Part shown: positions 32,001-46,600 of the stretch, in pieces
Position numbering within the stretch: the stretch's first letter is position 1
How the letters are laid out: each line of letters starts with the position of its first letter
Origin: Haliclona indistincta
Lineage: Eukaryota > Porifera > Demospongiae > Haplosclerida > Chalinidae
Length of the DNA stretch: 64,000 bases
Direction: 5' to 3'
Assembly (NCBI GenBank): GCA_964017065.1
Contig: OZ024787.1
Span: 5,887,301 to 5,951,300, forward strand
Notes under the pieces: generated by a model
The model's input: only the letters and a program-made list of their open reading frames with translations
What the model was told of the DNA's origin: nothing
Database searches by the model: none
Made by a program: the position numbers and the translations under genes

Positions 32001-33440
32001 GCACCCTTGAGGTTTTGTGAATTCGCTGTGGGTGCCCAATGGTGCACCTTTGGGGTTTTGTGAATTCGCGGTGGGACCCCCATGGTGCAACCTTGGGGTT
32101 TTGTGAATTCGCTGTGGGACCCCAATTGGGGTTTTGTGAATTCGCTGTGGGACCCCAATGGTGCACCCTGGGGTTTTGTGAATTCGCGGTGGGACCCCAA
32201 TGGTGCACTCTGGGTATTTTGTGAATTCGCGGTGGGACCCAAATGGTGCACCCTTGGCGTTTTGTTTATTCGCGGTGTGACCCCAATGGTGCACCCTGAG
32301 GGTTTTGTGAATTCGCGGTGGGACCCCAATGGTGCACCCTTGGGGTTTTGTGAATTCGCGGTGGTACCCCAATGGTGGACCCTTCTGGTTTTGTGAATTC
32401 GCGGTGGGACCCCAATTGTTCACCCTTGGGGATTTTCGAATTCGCGGTGGGACCCTAATGGTGCACCCTTGGGGTTTTGTGTATTCGCGGTGGGACCCCA
32501 ATGGTGCAACCTTTGGGTTTTGTGAATTCGCAGTGAACCGCAATGGTGCACCCTTGGGGTTTTGTGAATTCGCGGTGGGACCCCAATGGTGCAACCTTTG
32601 GGTTTTGTGAATTCGCAGTGAACCGCAATGGTGCACCCTTGGGGTTTTGTGAATTCGCTGTGGGAACCCAATGGTGCACCATTGGGGTTTTGTGAATTTG
32701 CGTAGGGATCCCAATGGTGCACACTTGGGGTTTTGTGAACTCGCTGCGGGACCCCAATGGTGCACCCTTGGGGTTTTGTGAATTCGCGGCGGGACCCTCA
32801 TGGTGCAACCTTGGGGTTTTGTGAATTCCCCAATGGTGCACCCTTGGGGTTTTGTGAATTCGCCGTGGGACCCAAATGGTGCGCCCTTGGGGTTTTGTGA
32901 ATTCGCTGTGGGACCCCAATGGTGCACACTTGGTGTTTTGTGAATTCGCTGTGGGACCCCAATGGTGCACCCTTGGGGTTTGGTGAATTTGCGGTGGGAC
33001 CCCACTGGTGCACCCTTGGGGTCTTCTGAATTCGCGATGGGACCCCAATGGTGCACCCTTGGGATTTTGTGTACTCGCTATAATCCCTAATGGTGCTCCC
33101 TTTGGGTTTTGTGAATTTGCTGTGGGACCCCAATGGTGCACCCGTTGGGGTTTTGTGAATTTGTTGTGGGACCCCAATGGTGCACCCTTGAGGTTTTGTG
33201 AATTCGCTGTGGGTGCCCAATGGTGCACCCTTGGGGTTTTGTGAATTCGCGGTGGGACCCCATGGTGCAACCTTGGGGTTTTGTGAATTCGCTGTGGGAC
33301 CCCAATTGGGGTTTTGTGAATTCGCTGTGGGACCCCAATGGTGCACCCTGGGGTTTTGTGAATTCGCGGTGGGACCCCAATGGTGCACCCTGGGTATTTT
33401 GAGAATTCGCGGTGGGACCCCAATGGTGCACCCTTGGGGT
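29100..33440. repeat. Higher-order repeat of about 1.0-1.2 kb, four copies
   Basis: The same ordered run of variant units recurs with marker offsets of 999, about 1,181 and about 1,182 bp (a TATAATCCCTAATGGTGCTCC marker at about 29,716, 30,716, 31,900 and 33,080). Each copy also has the short join GAATTCCCCAATGGTGC and truncated units where CCAA runs directly into TTGGGG. Copies differ by a few substitutions and small insertions. Confidence 0.75.
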
Positions 33441-35976
33441 TTTGTGAATTCGCGGTGGTACCCCAATGGTGGACCCTTCTGGTTTTGTGAATTCGCGGTG
33501 GGACCCCAATTGTTCACCCTTGGGGATTTTCGAATTCGCGGTGGGACCCTAATGGTGCACCCTTGGGGTTTTGTGAATTCGCGGTGGGACCCCAATGGTG
33601 CAACCTTTGGGTTTTGTGAATTCGCAGTGAACCGCAATGGTGCACCCTTGGGTTTCTGTAAATTTGCTGTGGGACACCAATGGTGCACCCTTGGGGTTTT
33701 GTGAATTCGCGGTGGAACCCCAATGGTGCACCCTTGGGGTTTTGTGAATTCGCGGTGGGACCCCAATGGTGCACCCTTGGGGTTTTGTGAATTCGAGGTG
33801 GGACCCCAATGGTGCACACTTGGTGTTTTGTGAATTCGCGGTGGGATCCCAATGGTGCACCCTTGGGGTTTTGTTAATTCGCGGTGGGACCCCAATGGTG
33901 CACCCTTGGGGTTTTGTGAATTCGCGATGAACCCCAATGTTGCACCCTTGGGGTTTTGTGAATTCGCTGTGGGACCCCAATGGTGCACCCTTGTGGTTTT
34001 GTGAATTCGCGGTGGGACCCCAATTGTGCACCCTTGGGGTTTTTTGAATTCGTGGTGGGAACCCAATGGTGCACCCTTGGGGTTTTGTGAATTCGCGGTA
34101 ATCCCTAATAGTGCACCCTTGGGGTTTCGTGAATTCGCTGTGGGACCCCAATGGTGCACCCTTGGGGTTTGGTGAATTCGTAGAGGGTCCCCAAAGGTGC
34201 TCCCTTAGGGTTTTGTAAATTCGCGGTGGGAACACAATGGTGCACCCTTGGGGTTTTGTGAATTCACGGTGTTACCCCAATGGTGCACCCTTGGGGTTTT
34301 TTGAATTCGCGGTGTTACCCAATGGTGCACCATTGGGGTTTTGTGAATTCGCGGTGGGACCCCTATGGTGCACCCTGGAGGTTTTGTGAATTCGTGGTGG
34401 GACCCCAATGGTGCACCCTTGGCGTTTTGTCTATTCGCGGTGGGACCCCAATGGTGCACCCTTGTGGTTTTGTGAATTCGCGGTGGGACCCCAATAGTGC
34501 ACACTTCTGGTTTCATGAATTCGCGGTGGGACCCCAAATGTGCACCCTTTGGGTTTTGTGAATTCGCGGTGGGACCCCAATGGTGCACCCTTGGAGTTTT
34601 GTGAATTTGCTGTGGGAGCCCAATGGTGCAACCTTGGGGTTTTGTGAATTCGCGGTGGGACCCCAATGGTGCACCCTTGGGGTTTTGGAATTCACGATGG
34701 GCCCTATTGGTGCACCCTTGGGGTTTTGTGAATTCGCTGCGGGATCCCAATGGTGCACCCTTGGTGTTTTGTGAATTCGCGGTGGGACCCCAATGGTGCG
34801 CCCTTGGGGTTTTGTGAATTCGCGGTGGGACCCCAATGGTGCACCCTTTTGGTTTTGTGAATTCGAGGTGGGACCCCAATGGTGCACCCTTGGTGTTTTG
34901 TGAAGTCGCGGTGGGACCCCAATGGTGCACCCTTGGGGTTTTGGGAATTCGCGGTGGGACCTCAATGGTGCACCCTTGGGGTTTTGTGAATTCGCTGTGG
35001 GACCCCAATGGTGCACCCTTGGGGTTTAGTGAATTCGCGGTGGGACCCCAATGGTGCACCCTTGGGTTTTGTGAATTCGTGGTGGGACCCCATTGGTGCA
35101 CCCTTGGGGTTTTGTGAATTGGCGGTGGGACCCCAATGGCGCACCATTGGGGTTTTGTGAATTCGCGGTGGGATCCCAATGGTGCACCCAGGGGTTTTGT
35201 GAATTCGCGGTGGGACCCCAATGGTTTACCCTCGGCGTTTTGTCTATTCGTGGTGGGACCCCAATGGTGCACCCTTGGGGTTTTGTGAATTCGCGGTGAA
35301 CCGCAATGGTGCACCCTTGGGTTTTTGTGAATTCGCTGTGGGACCCCAATGGTGTTCCCTTTGGGTTTTGTGAATTCGCGGTGGGACCCCAATGTTGCAC
35401 CCTTGGGGTTTTGGAACTCGCGGTGGGACCGAAATGGTGCACTCTAGAGGTGTTGTGAATTCGGGATGGGTTCCCAATGGTGCACCAATGGGGTTTTGTG
35501 AATTCGTGGTGGGACTCCAATGGTGCACCCTTGGGGTTTTGTGAATTCGAGGTGGGACCACAATGGTTCACCCTTGGTGTTTTGTGAATTCGCGATGGGA
35601 CCCCAATGGTGCACCCTTGTTATTTTGTGAATACGCTGTGAACCCCAATGGTGCACCCTTGGGGTTTTGTGAATTCACTGTGGGACCCCAATTGTGCACC
35701 CTTGGGGTAATGGTGCACCTTTGGCGTTTTGTCTAGTTGTGGTGGGACCCCAATGGTGCACCATTGGGGTTTTGTGAATTCGCGGTGAACAGCAATGGTG
35801 CACCCTTCGGTTTTTTGAATTCGCTGTGGGACCCCAATGGTGTTCCCTTTGGGTTTTATGAATTCGCGGTGGGACCTTAATGGTGCACCCTTGGGGTTTT
35901 GGAATTCACGGTGGGACCCAAATGGTGCACCCTTGGGGTTTTGTGAATTCGCGGTGGGTTCCCAATGGTGCACCCT

Positions 35977-38900
35977 TTGGGTTTTGTGAATCGCGGTGGG
36001 ACCCCAATGGTGCACCAATGGGGTTTTGTGAATTCGCGGTGGGACCCCAATGGTGCACCCATGGGGTTTTGTGAATTCGAGGTGGGACCCCAAAGGTTCA
36101 ACCTTGGGGTTATGTGAATTCGCGCAGGGACACCAATGGTCCACCCTTGGGGGTTTGTGAATTCGCGGTGGGACCCGAATGGTGCACCCTTGGGTTTTGT
36201 GAATTCGCGGTGGGACCCCAATGGTGCACCCTTGGGGTTTTGTGAATTTGCGGTGGGACCCCAATGGTGCACCCTTGGGGTTTTGTGAATTCGCGGTGGG
36301 ACACCAATGGTGCACCCTTGGGCTTTTGTGAATTCGCGGTGAACCCCAATGGTGCACCGTTGTGGTTTTGTGAATTCGCGGTGGGACCCCAATGGTGCAC
36401 CCTTGGGGTTTTGTGAATTCGCGGTGGGACCCCAATGGTGCACCCTTGGGGTTTTGTGAACTCGCTATAATCCCAAATGGCGCAGTCTTGGGGTTTTGTG
36501 AATTTGTGGTGGGACCCCAATGGTGCACCCTTGGGTTTTTGTGAATTTGTGGTGGGACCCCATTGGTGCACCCTAGGGGTTTTGTGAATTCACGATGGTA
36601 CCCCAATGGTGCACCCTTCTGGTTTTGTGAATTCGCTGTGGGACCACAATGGTGCACTCTTGGGGTTTTGTGAAGTCGCAGTTGGACCCCAATGGTGCAC
36701 CCTTGGGGTTTTGCGAATTCGCGGTGGGACCCCAATGGTGCATCATTGGGGTTTTTTGAATTCGCGGTGGGACCCCAATGGTGCAACCTGGGGGTTTTGT
36801 GAATTCGCGGTTATGACCCCAATGGTGCACCCTGCGGTTTTGTGAATTAGCGGTGGGACCCCATTGGTGCACCCTGGGTGTTTTGTGAATTCGCGGTGGG
36901 ACCCAAATGGTGCACCCTTGGCGTTTTGTCTATTCGCGGTGTGACTCCAATGGTGCACCCTTGGGGTTTTGTGAATTCGCGGTGGTACCCCAATGGTTTA
37001 CCCTTCTGGTTTTGTGAATTCGCGGTGGGACCCCATTTGTTCACCCTTGGGGATTTTCGAATTCGCGGTGGGACCCTAATAGTGCACCCTTGGGGTTTTG
37101 TGAATTCGCGGTGGGACCCCAATGGTGCAACCTTTGGGTTTTGTGAATTCGCAGTGAACCGCAATGGTGCACCCTTGGGTTTTTGTAAATTTGCTGTGGG
37201 ACACTAATGGTGCACCCTTGGGGTTTTGTGAATTCGCGGTGGGACCCCAATGGTGCACCCTTGAAGTTTTGTGTATTCGCGGTGGGACCCCAATTGTGCA
37301 CCCTTGGGGTTTTGTGAATTCGAGGTGGGACCCCAATGGTGCACACTTGGTGTTTTGTGAATTCGCGGTGGGATCCCAATGGTGCACCCTTGGGGTTTTG
37401 TTAATTCGCGGTGGGACCCCAATGGTGCACCCTTGTGGTTTTGAGAATTCGCGATGAACCCCAATGGTGCACCCTTGGGGTTTTGTGAATTCGTGGTGGG
37501 AACCCAAAGGTGCTCCCTTGGGGTTTTGTAAATTCGCGGTGGGAACAGAATGGTGCACCCTTGGGGTTTTGTGAATTCGCTGTGGGACCCCAATGGTGCA
37601 CCCTTGGGGTTTTTTGAATTCGCGGTGTTACCCCAATGGTGCACCCTTGGGGTTTTTTGAATTCGCGGTGGGTTCCCAATGGTGCACCCTTGGGGTTTTG
37701 TGAATCGCGGTGGGACCCCAATGGTGCACCAATGGGGGTTTGTTTATTCGTGGTGGGACTCCAATGGTGCACCCTTGGGGTTTTGTGAATTCGAGGTGGG
37801 ACCACAATGGTGCACCCTTGGTGTTTTGTGAATTCGCTGTGGGACCCCAATTGTGCACCCTTGGGGTTTTGTGAATTGATGGTGGGACCCGAATGGTGCA
37901 CCCTTGTGGTTTTGTGAATTCGCGGTGGGACCCCAATGGTGCAACCTTGGCGTTTTGTCTATTGGTGGTGGGACCGCAATGGTACACCCTTGGGGTTTTG
38001 TGAATTCGCGGTGAACAGCAATGGTGCACCCTTGGGTTTTTTGAATTCGCTGTGGGACCCCAATGGAGTTCCCTTTGGGTTTTATGAATTCGCGGTGGGA
38101 TCTCAATGGTGCACCCTTGGGGTTTTGGAATTCGCGGTGGGACCCAAATGGTGCACCCTTGGTGTTTTTTGAATTCGCGGTGGGTTCCCAATGGTGCACC
38201 CATTGGGTTTTGTGAATCGCGGTGGGACCCCAATGGTGCACCAATGGGGTTTTGTGAATTCGCGGTGGGACCCCAATGGTGCACCCATGGGGTTTTGTGA
38301 ATTCGAGGTGGGACCCCAAAGGTTCAACCTTGGGGTTATGTGAATTCGCGCAGGGACACCAATGGTCCACCCTTGGGGGTTTGTGAATTCGCGGTGGGAC
38401 CCGAATGGTGCACCCTTGGGTTTTGTGAATTCGCGGTGGGACCCCAATGGTGCACCCTTGGGGTTTTGTGAATTTGCGGTGGGACCCCAATGGTGCACCC
38501 TTGGGGTTTTGTGAATTCGCGGTGGGACACCAATGGTGCACCCTTGGGCTTTTGTGAATTCGCGGTGAACCCCAATGGTGCACCGTTGTGGTTTTGTGAA
38601 TTCGCGGTGGGACCCCAATGGTGCACCCTTGGGGTTTTGTGAATTCGCGGTGGGACCCCAATGGTGCACCCTTGGGGTTTTGTGAACTCGCTATAATCCC
38701 AAATGGCGCAGTCTTGGGGTTTTGTGAATTTGTGGTGGGACCCCAATGGTGCACCCTTGGGTTTTTGTGAATTTGTGGTGGGACCCCATTGGTGCACCCT
38801 AGGGGTTTTGTGAATTCACGATGGTACCCCAATGGTGCACCCTTCTGGTTTTGTGAATTCGCTGTGGGACCACAATGGTGCACTCTTGGGGTTTTGTGAA

Positions 38901-40528
38901 GTCGCAGTTGGACCCCAATGGTGCACCCTTGGGGTTTTGCGAATTCGCGGTGGGACCCCAATGGTGCATCATTGGGGTTTTTTGAATTCGCGGTGGGACC
39001 CCAATGGTGCAACCTGGGGGTTTTGTGAATTCGCGGTTATGACCCCAATGGTGCACCCTGCGGTTTTGTGAATTAGCGGTGGGACCCCATTGGTGCACCC
39101 TGGGTGTTTTGTGAATTCGCGGTGGGACCCAAATGGTGCACCCTTGGCGTTTTGTCTATTCGCGGTGTGACTCCAATGGTGCACCCTTGGGGTTTTGTGA
39201 ATTCGCGGTGGTACCCCAATGGTTTACCCTTCTGGTTTTGTGAATTCGCGGTGGGACCCCATTTGTTCACCCTTGGGGATTTTCGAATTCGCGGTGGGAC
39301 CCTAATAGTGCACCCTTGGGGTTTTGTGAATTCGCGGTGGGACCCCAATGGTGCAACCTTTGGGTTTTGTGAATTCGCAGTGAACCGCAATGGTGCACCC
39401 TTGGGTTTTTGTAAATTTGCTGTGGGACACTAATGGTGCACCCTTGGGGTTTTGTGAATTCGCGGTGGGACCCCAATGGTGCACCCTTGAAGTTTTGTGT
39501 ATTCGCGGTGGGACCCCAATTGTGCACCCTTGGGGTTTTGTGAATTCGAGGTGGGACCCCAATGGTGCACACTTGGTGTTTTGTGAATTCGCGGTGGGAT
39601 CCCAATGGTGCACCCTTGGGGTTTTGTTAATTCGCGGTGGGACCCCAATGGTGCACCCTTGTGGTTTTGAGAATTCGCGATGAACCCCAATGGTGCACCC
39701 TTGGGGTTTTGTGAATTCGTGGTGGGAACCCAAAGGTGCTCCCTTGGGGTTTTGTAAATTCGCGGTGGGAACAGAATGGTGCACCCTTGGGGTTTTGTGA
39801 ATTCGCTGTGGGACCCCAATGGTGCACCCTTGGGGTTTTTTGAATTCGCGGTGTTACCCCAATGGTGCACCCTTGGGGTTTTTTGAATTCGCGGTGGGTT
39901 CCCAATGGTGCACCCTTGGGGTTTTGTGAATCGCGGTGGGACCCCAATGGTGCACCAATGGGGGTTTGTTTATTCGTGGTGGGACTCCAATGGTGCACCC
40001 TTGGGGTTTTGTGAATTCGAGGTGGGACCACAATGGTGCACCCTTGGTGTTTTGTGAATTCGCTGTGGGACCCCAATTGTGCACCCTTGGGGTTTTGTGA
40101 ATTGATGGTGGGACCCGAATGGTGCACCCTTGTGGTTTTGTGAATTCGCGGTGGGACCCCAATGGTGCAACCTTGGCGTTTTGTCTATTGGTGGTGGGAC
40201 CGCAATGGTACACCCTTGGGGTTTTGTGAATTCGCGGTGAACAGCAATGGTGCACCCTTGGGTTTTTTGAATTCGCTGTGGGACCCCAATGGAGTTCCCT
40301 TTGGGTTTTATGAATTCGCGGTGGGATCTCAATGGTGCACCCTTGGGGTTTTGGAATTCGCGGTGGGACCCAAATGGTGCACCCTTGGTGTTTTTTGAAT
40401 TCGCGGTGGGTTCCCAATGGTGCACCCATTGGGTTTTGTGAATCGCGGTGGGACCCCAATGGTGCACCAATGGGGTTTTGTGAATTCGCGGTGGGACCCC
40501 AATGGTGCACCCATGGGGTTTTGTGAAT
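35977..40528. repeat. 2,226-bp higher-order block, two near-identical tandem copies
   Basis: Sequence from about 35,977 to 38,302 recurs 2,226 bp downstream (about 38,203 to 40,528), and the reading frames within are identical letter for letter across the compared stretches. A mismatch (CCCTTTGGG against CCCATTGGG) just left of 35,977 and AAAGG against AGTGG near 40,528 mark the borders. About 52 monomers make one block. Confidence 0.85.
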
Positions 40529-43500
40529 TCGAGGTGGGACCCCAGTGGTGCACCCTTGGTGTTTTGTGAATTCGCGGTGGGACCCCAAAGGTTCAACCTT
40601 GGGGTTATGTGAATTCGCGCTGGGACCCCAATGGTCCACCATTGGGGGTTTGTGAATTCGCGGTGGGACCCGAATGGTGCACTCTTGGGTTTTGTGAATT
40701 CGCGGTGGGACCCCAATAGTGCACCGTTGGGGTTTTGTGAATTTGCGGTGGGACCCCAATGGTGCACCCTTGGGGTTTTGTGAATTCGCGGTGGGACACC
40801 AATGGTGCACCCTTGGGCTTTTGTGAATTCGCGGTGAACCCCAATGGTGCACCATTGTGGTATTGTGAATTCGCTGTGGGACCCCAATGGTGCACCCTTG
40901 GGGTTTTCTGAATTCGCGGTGGGACCCCAATGGTGCACCCTTGGGGTTTGTGAACTCGCTATAATCCCTAATGGCTCACCCTTTGGGTTTTGTGAATTCG
41001 CGGTGGGACCCCAATGGTGCACCCTTGGGGTTTTGTGAATTTGTGGTGGGACCCCATAGGTGCACCCTTGGGGTTTTGTGAATTCACGGTGGTACCCCAA
41101 TGGTGCCCCCTTCTTGTTTTGTGAATTCGCTATGGGACCACAATGGTGCACCCTTGGGGTTTTGTGAAGTCGCTGTGGGACCCCAATGGTGCACCCTTGG
41201 GGTTTTGTGAATTCGCGGTGGGACCCCAATGGTGCACCATTGGGGTTTTGTGAATTCGCGGTGGGACCCTAATGGTGCAACCTTGGGGTTTTGTGAATTC
41301 GCGGTGGGACCCCAATGGTGCACCCTGGGGTTTTGTGAATTCGCGGTGGGACCCCAATGGTGCACCCTGGGTGTTTTGTGAATTCGCGGTGGGACCCAAA
41401 TGGTGCACCCTTGGCGTTTTGTCTATTCGCGGCGTGACCCCAATGGTGCACCCTTGGGGTTTTGTGAATTCGCGGTGGGACCCCAATGGTGCACCCTAGG
41501 GGTTTTGTGAATTCGCGGTGGGACACCAATGGTGCACCCTTGGGCTTTTGTGAATTGGCGGTGAACCCCAGTGGTGCACCGTTGTGGTTTTGTGAATTCG
41601 CTGTGGGACCCCAATGGTGCACCCTTGGGGTTTTCTGAATTCGCGGTGGGACCCCAATGGTGCACCCTTGGGGTTTTGTGAACTCGCTATAATCCCTAAT
41701 GGCTCACCCTTGGGGTTTTGTGAATTCGCGGTGGGACCCCAATGGTGCAACCTTGGGGTTTTGTGAATTTGTGGTGGGACCCCATTGGTGCACCCTTGGG
41801 GTTTTGTGAATTCACGGTGGTACCCCAATGGTGCACCTTTCTGGTTTTGTGAATTCGCTATGGGACCACAATGGTGCACCCTTGGGGTTTTGTGAAGTCG
41901 CTGTGGGACACCAATGGTGCACCCTTGGGGTTTTGTGAAGTCGCTGTGGGACCCCAATGGTGCACCATTGGGGTTTTGTGAATTCGCGGTGGGACCCCAA
42001 TGGTGCACCCTTGGGATTTTGTGAATTCGCGATGAACCCCAATGGTGCACCCTTGGGGTTTTTTGAATTCGTGGTGGGAACCCAATATTGCACCCTTGGG
42101 GTTTTGTGAATTTGCGGTAATCCCTAATGGTGCACCCTTGGGGTTTCGTGAATTCGCTGTGGGACCACAAAGGTGCACCCTTGGGGTTTGGTGAATTCGT
42201 TGTGGGACCCCAAAGGTGCACCCTTAGGGTTTTGTAAATTCGCGGTGGGAACACAATGGTGCACCCTTGGGATTTTGTGAATTCGCAGTGGGACCCCAAT
42301 GGTGCACCCTTGGGGTTTTTTGAATTCGCGGTGGTACCCCAATGGTGCACCCTTGGGGTTTTTTGAATTCGCGGTGTTACCCAATGGTGCACCATTGGGG
42401 TTTTGTGAATTCGCGGTGGGACCCCAATGGTGCACCCTGGAGGTTTTGTGAATTCGTTGTGGGACCCCAATGGTGCACCCTTGGCGTTTTGTCTATTCGC
42501 GGTGGGACCCCAATGGTGCACCCTTGTGGTTTTGTGAATTCGCGGTGGGACCCCAAATGTGCACCCTTTGGGTTTTGTGAATTCGCGGTGGGACCCCAAT
42601 GGTGCACTTTTGGGGTTTTGTGAATTCACGGTGGCACCCCAATGGTGCAACCTTTGGGTTGTGTGAATTCGCGGTGGGACCCCAATGGTGCACCCTTGGG
42701 GTTTTGGAATTCACGATGGGCCCTATTGGTGCACCCTTGGGGTTTTGTGAATTCGCTGCGGGATCCCAATGGTGCACCCTTGGTGTTTTGTGAATTCGCG
42801 GTGGGACCCCAATGGTGCGCCCTTGGGGTTTTGTGAATTCGCGGTGGGACCCCAATGGTGCACCCTTTTGGTTTTGTGAATTCGAGGAGGGACCCCAATG
42901 GTGCACCCTTGGTGTTTTGTGAAGTCGCGGTGGGACCCCAATGGTGCACCCTTGGGGTTTTGGGAATTCGCGGTGGGACCCCAATGGTGCTCCCTTGGGG
43001 TTTTGTGAATTCGCTGTGGGACCCCAATGGTGCACCCTTGGGGTTTAGTGAATTCGCGGTGGGACCCCAATAGTGCACCCTTGGGGTTTTGTGAATTGGC
43101 GGTGGGACTCCAATGGTGCACCCTTGGGGTTTTGTGAATTCGAGGTGGGACCCCAATGGTGGACCCTTCTGGTTTTGTGAATTCGCGGTGGGATCCCAAT
43201 GGTGCACCCTGGGGGTTTTGTGAATTCGCGGTGGGACCCCAATGGTTCACCCTCGGCGTTTTGTCTATTCGTGGTGGGACCCCAATGGTGCACACTTGGG
43301 GTTTTGTGAATTCGCGGTGAACCGCAATGGTGCACCCTTGGGTTTTTGTGAATTCGCTGTGGGACCCCAATGGTGTTCCCTTTGGGTTTTGTGAATTCGC
43401 GGTGGGTTCCCAATGGTGCACCCTTGGGGTTTTGTGAATCGCGGTGGGACCCCAATGGTGCTCCAATGGGGTTTTGTGAATTCGTGGTGGGACTCCAATG

Positions 43501-43696
43501 GTGCACCCGTGGGGTTTTGTGAATTCGAGGTGGGACCCCAATGGTGCTCCCTTGGTGTTTTGTGAATTCGCGGTGGGACCCCAATGGTGCACCCTTGGTA
43601 TTTTGTGAATACGCTGTGAACCCCAATGGTGCACCCTTGGGGTTTTGTGAATTCGCTGTGGGACCCAATTGTGCACCCTTGGGGTTTTGTGAATTT

Positions 43697-46600
43697 ATGG
43701 TGGGACCCGAATGGTGCACCCTTGTGGTTTTGTGAATTCGCGGAGGGACCCCAATGGTGCACCCTTGGCGTTTTGTCTATTGGTGGTGGGACCCCAATGG
43801 TGCACCCTTGAAGTTTTGTGAATTCGCGGTGAACAGCAATGGTGCACCCTTGGGTTTTTTGAATTCGCTGCGGGACCCCAATGGTGTTCCCTTTGGGTTT
43901 TATGAAGTCACGGTGGGACCTCAATGGTGCACCCTTGGGGTTTTGGAATTCGCGGTGGGACCCAAATGGTGCACCCTTGGGGTTTTGTGAATTCGCGGTG
44001 GGTTCTCAATGGTGCACCCTTTGAGTTTTGTGAATCGCGGTGGGACCCCAATGGTGCACCAATGGGGTTTTGTGAATTCGCGGTGGGACCCCAATGGTGC
44101 ACCCATGGGGTTTTGCGAATTCGAGGTGGGACCCCAATGGTGCACCCTTGGTGTTTTGTGAATTCGCGGTGGGACCCCAAAGGTTCAACCTTGGGGTTAT
44201 GTGAATTCGCGCTGGGACCCCAATGGTCCACCCTTGGGGGTTTGTGAATTCGTGGTGGGACCCGAATGGTGCACCCTTGGGGTTTTGTGAATTCGCGGCG
44301 GGACCCCATTGGTGCACCCTTGGGGTTTTGCGAATTCCTGGTGGGATCCGAATGGTGCACCCTTGGGGTTTTGTGAATTCGCGGTGGGACGCCAATGTTG
44401 CACCCTTGGGGTTTTGAGTATTCGCAGTTGGACCCCAATGGTGCCCCCTTGGTGTTTTGTGAATGCGCGGTGAACCCCAATGGTGCACCCTTGGGGTTTT
44501 GTGAATTCGCTGTGGGACCCCAATGGTGCACCCTAGGGGTTTTGTGAATTCGCGGTGGGGCCCCAATGTTGCACTCTAGGGATTTTGTGAATTCGCGGTG
44601 GGACCCCAATGGTGCACCCTTGGGGTCTTGTGCATTCGCGGTGGGACCGCAATGGTGCACACTTGGGGTTTTGTGAATTCACATTGGGAGCCCAATGGTG
44701 CACCCTAGGGGTTTTGTGAATACGCGGTGGGACCCGAATGGTGCACCCTTGGGGTTTTCTGAATTCGCGGTGGGACCCCAAAGTTGCACCCTAGTGTTTT
44801 TTTCACGGTGGGACCCCAATGGTGCACCATTGGTGTTTTGTGATTACGCGGTTAACCCCAAAGGTGCACCCTTGGGATTTTGTGAATTCGCGGTGAACCG
44901 CAATGGTGCACCCTTGGGTTTTTGTGAATTCGCTGTGAGACACAAATGGTGCACCCTTGGTGTTTTGTGAATTCGCGGTGGGACCCCAATGGTGCACCCT
45001 TGGGGTTTTGGAATTCGCGGTGGGACCCTAATGGTGCACCCTTGGGGTTTTGTGAATTCGCTGTGGGATCCCAATGGTGCACCCTTGGGGCTTTGTGAAT
45101 TCGCGGTGGGACCCCAATGGTGCACCCTTGGGGTTTTGTGAATTCGCGGTGGGACCCCAATGGTGCACCCTTGGGGTTTTGTTATTCGAGGTGTGACCCC
45201 AATGGTGCACTCTTGGGGTTTTGTGAATTCGCGGTGGGACCCCAATGGTGCACCCTTGGGGTTTTGTGCATTCGCGGTGGGACCGCAATGGTGCACACTT
45301 GGGGTTTTGTGAATTCGCGTTTGGACCCCAATGGTGCACCCTAGGGGTTTTGTGAATTCGCGGTGGGACCCGAATGGTGCACCCTTGGGGTTTTGTGAAT
45401 TCGCGGTGGGACCCCAATGTTGCACACTAGTGTTTTTGTGAATTCACGGTGGGACCCCAATGGTGCACCCTTGGTGTTTTGTGATTACGCGGTTAACCCC
45501 AAAGGTGCACCCTTGGGATTTTGTGAATTCGCGGTGAACCGCAATGGTGCACCCTTGGGTTTTTGTGAATTCGCTGTGAGACACCAATGGTGCACCCTTG
45601 GTGTTTTGTGAATTCGCGGTGGGACCCCAATGGTGCACCCTTGGGGTTTTGGAATTCGCGGTGGGACCCTAATGGTGCACCCTTGGGGTTTTGTGAATTC
45701 GCTTTGGGATCCCAATGGTGCACCCTTGGGGCTTTGTGAATTCGCGATGAACCCCAGTGGTGCACCCTTGGGGTTTTGTGAATTCGCTGTGGGACCCCAA
45801 TGGTGCACCCTTGTGATTTTGTGAATTCGCGGTGGGACCCCAATATTGCACCCTTGGGGTTTTTGAATTCGTGGTGGGAACCCAATGGTGCACCCTTGGG
45901 GTTTATTGAATTCGCGGTAATCCCTAATGGTGCACCCTTGGGGTTTTGTGAATTCGCTGTGGGACCCCAATGGTGCACCCTTGGGGTTTGGTGAATTGAT
46001 GGTGGGACCCGAATGGTGCACCCTTGTGGTTTTGTGAATTCGCGGAGGGACCCCAATGGTGCACCCTTGGCGTTTTGTCTATTGGTGGTGGGACCCCAAT
46101 GGTGCACCCTTGAAGTTTTGTGAATTCGCGGTGAACAGCAATGGTGCACCCTTGGGTTTTTTGAATTCGCTGCGGGACCCCAATGGTGTTCCCTTTGGGT
46201 TTTATGAAGTCACGGTGGGACCTCAATGGTGCACCCTTGGGGTTTTGGAATTCGCGGTGGGACCCAAATGGTGCACCCTTGGGGTTTTGTGAATTCGCGG
46301 TGGGTTCTCAATGGTGCACCCTTTGAGTTTTGTGAATCGCGGTGGGACCCCAATGGTGCACCAATGGGGTTTTGTGAATTCGCGGTGGGACCCCAATGGT
46401 GCACCCATGGGGTTTTGCGAATTCGAGGTGGGACCCCAATGGTGCACCCTTGGTGTTTTGTGAATTCGCGGTGGGACCCCAAAGGTTCAACCTTGGGGTT
46501 ATGTGAATTCGCGCTGGGACCCCAATGGTCCACCCTTGGGGGTTTGTGAATTCGTGGTGGGACCCGAATGGTGCACCCTTGGGGTTTTGTGAATTCGCGG

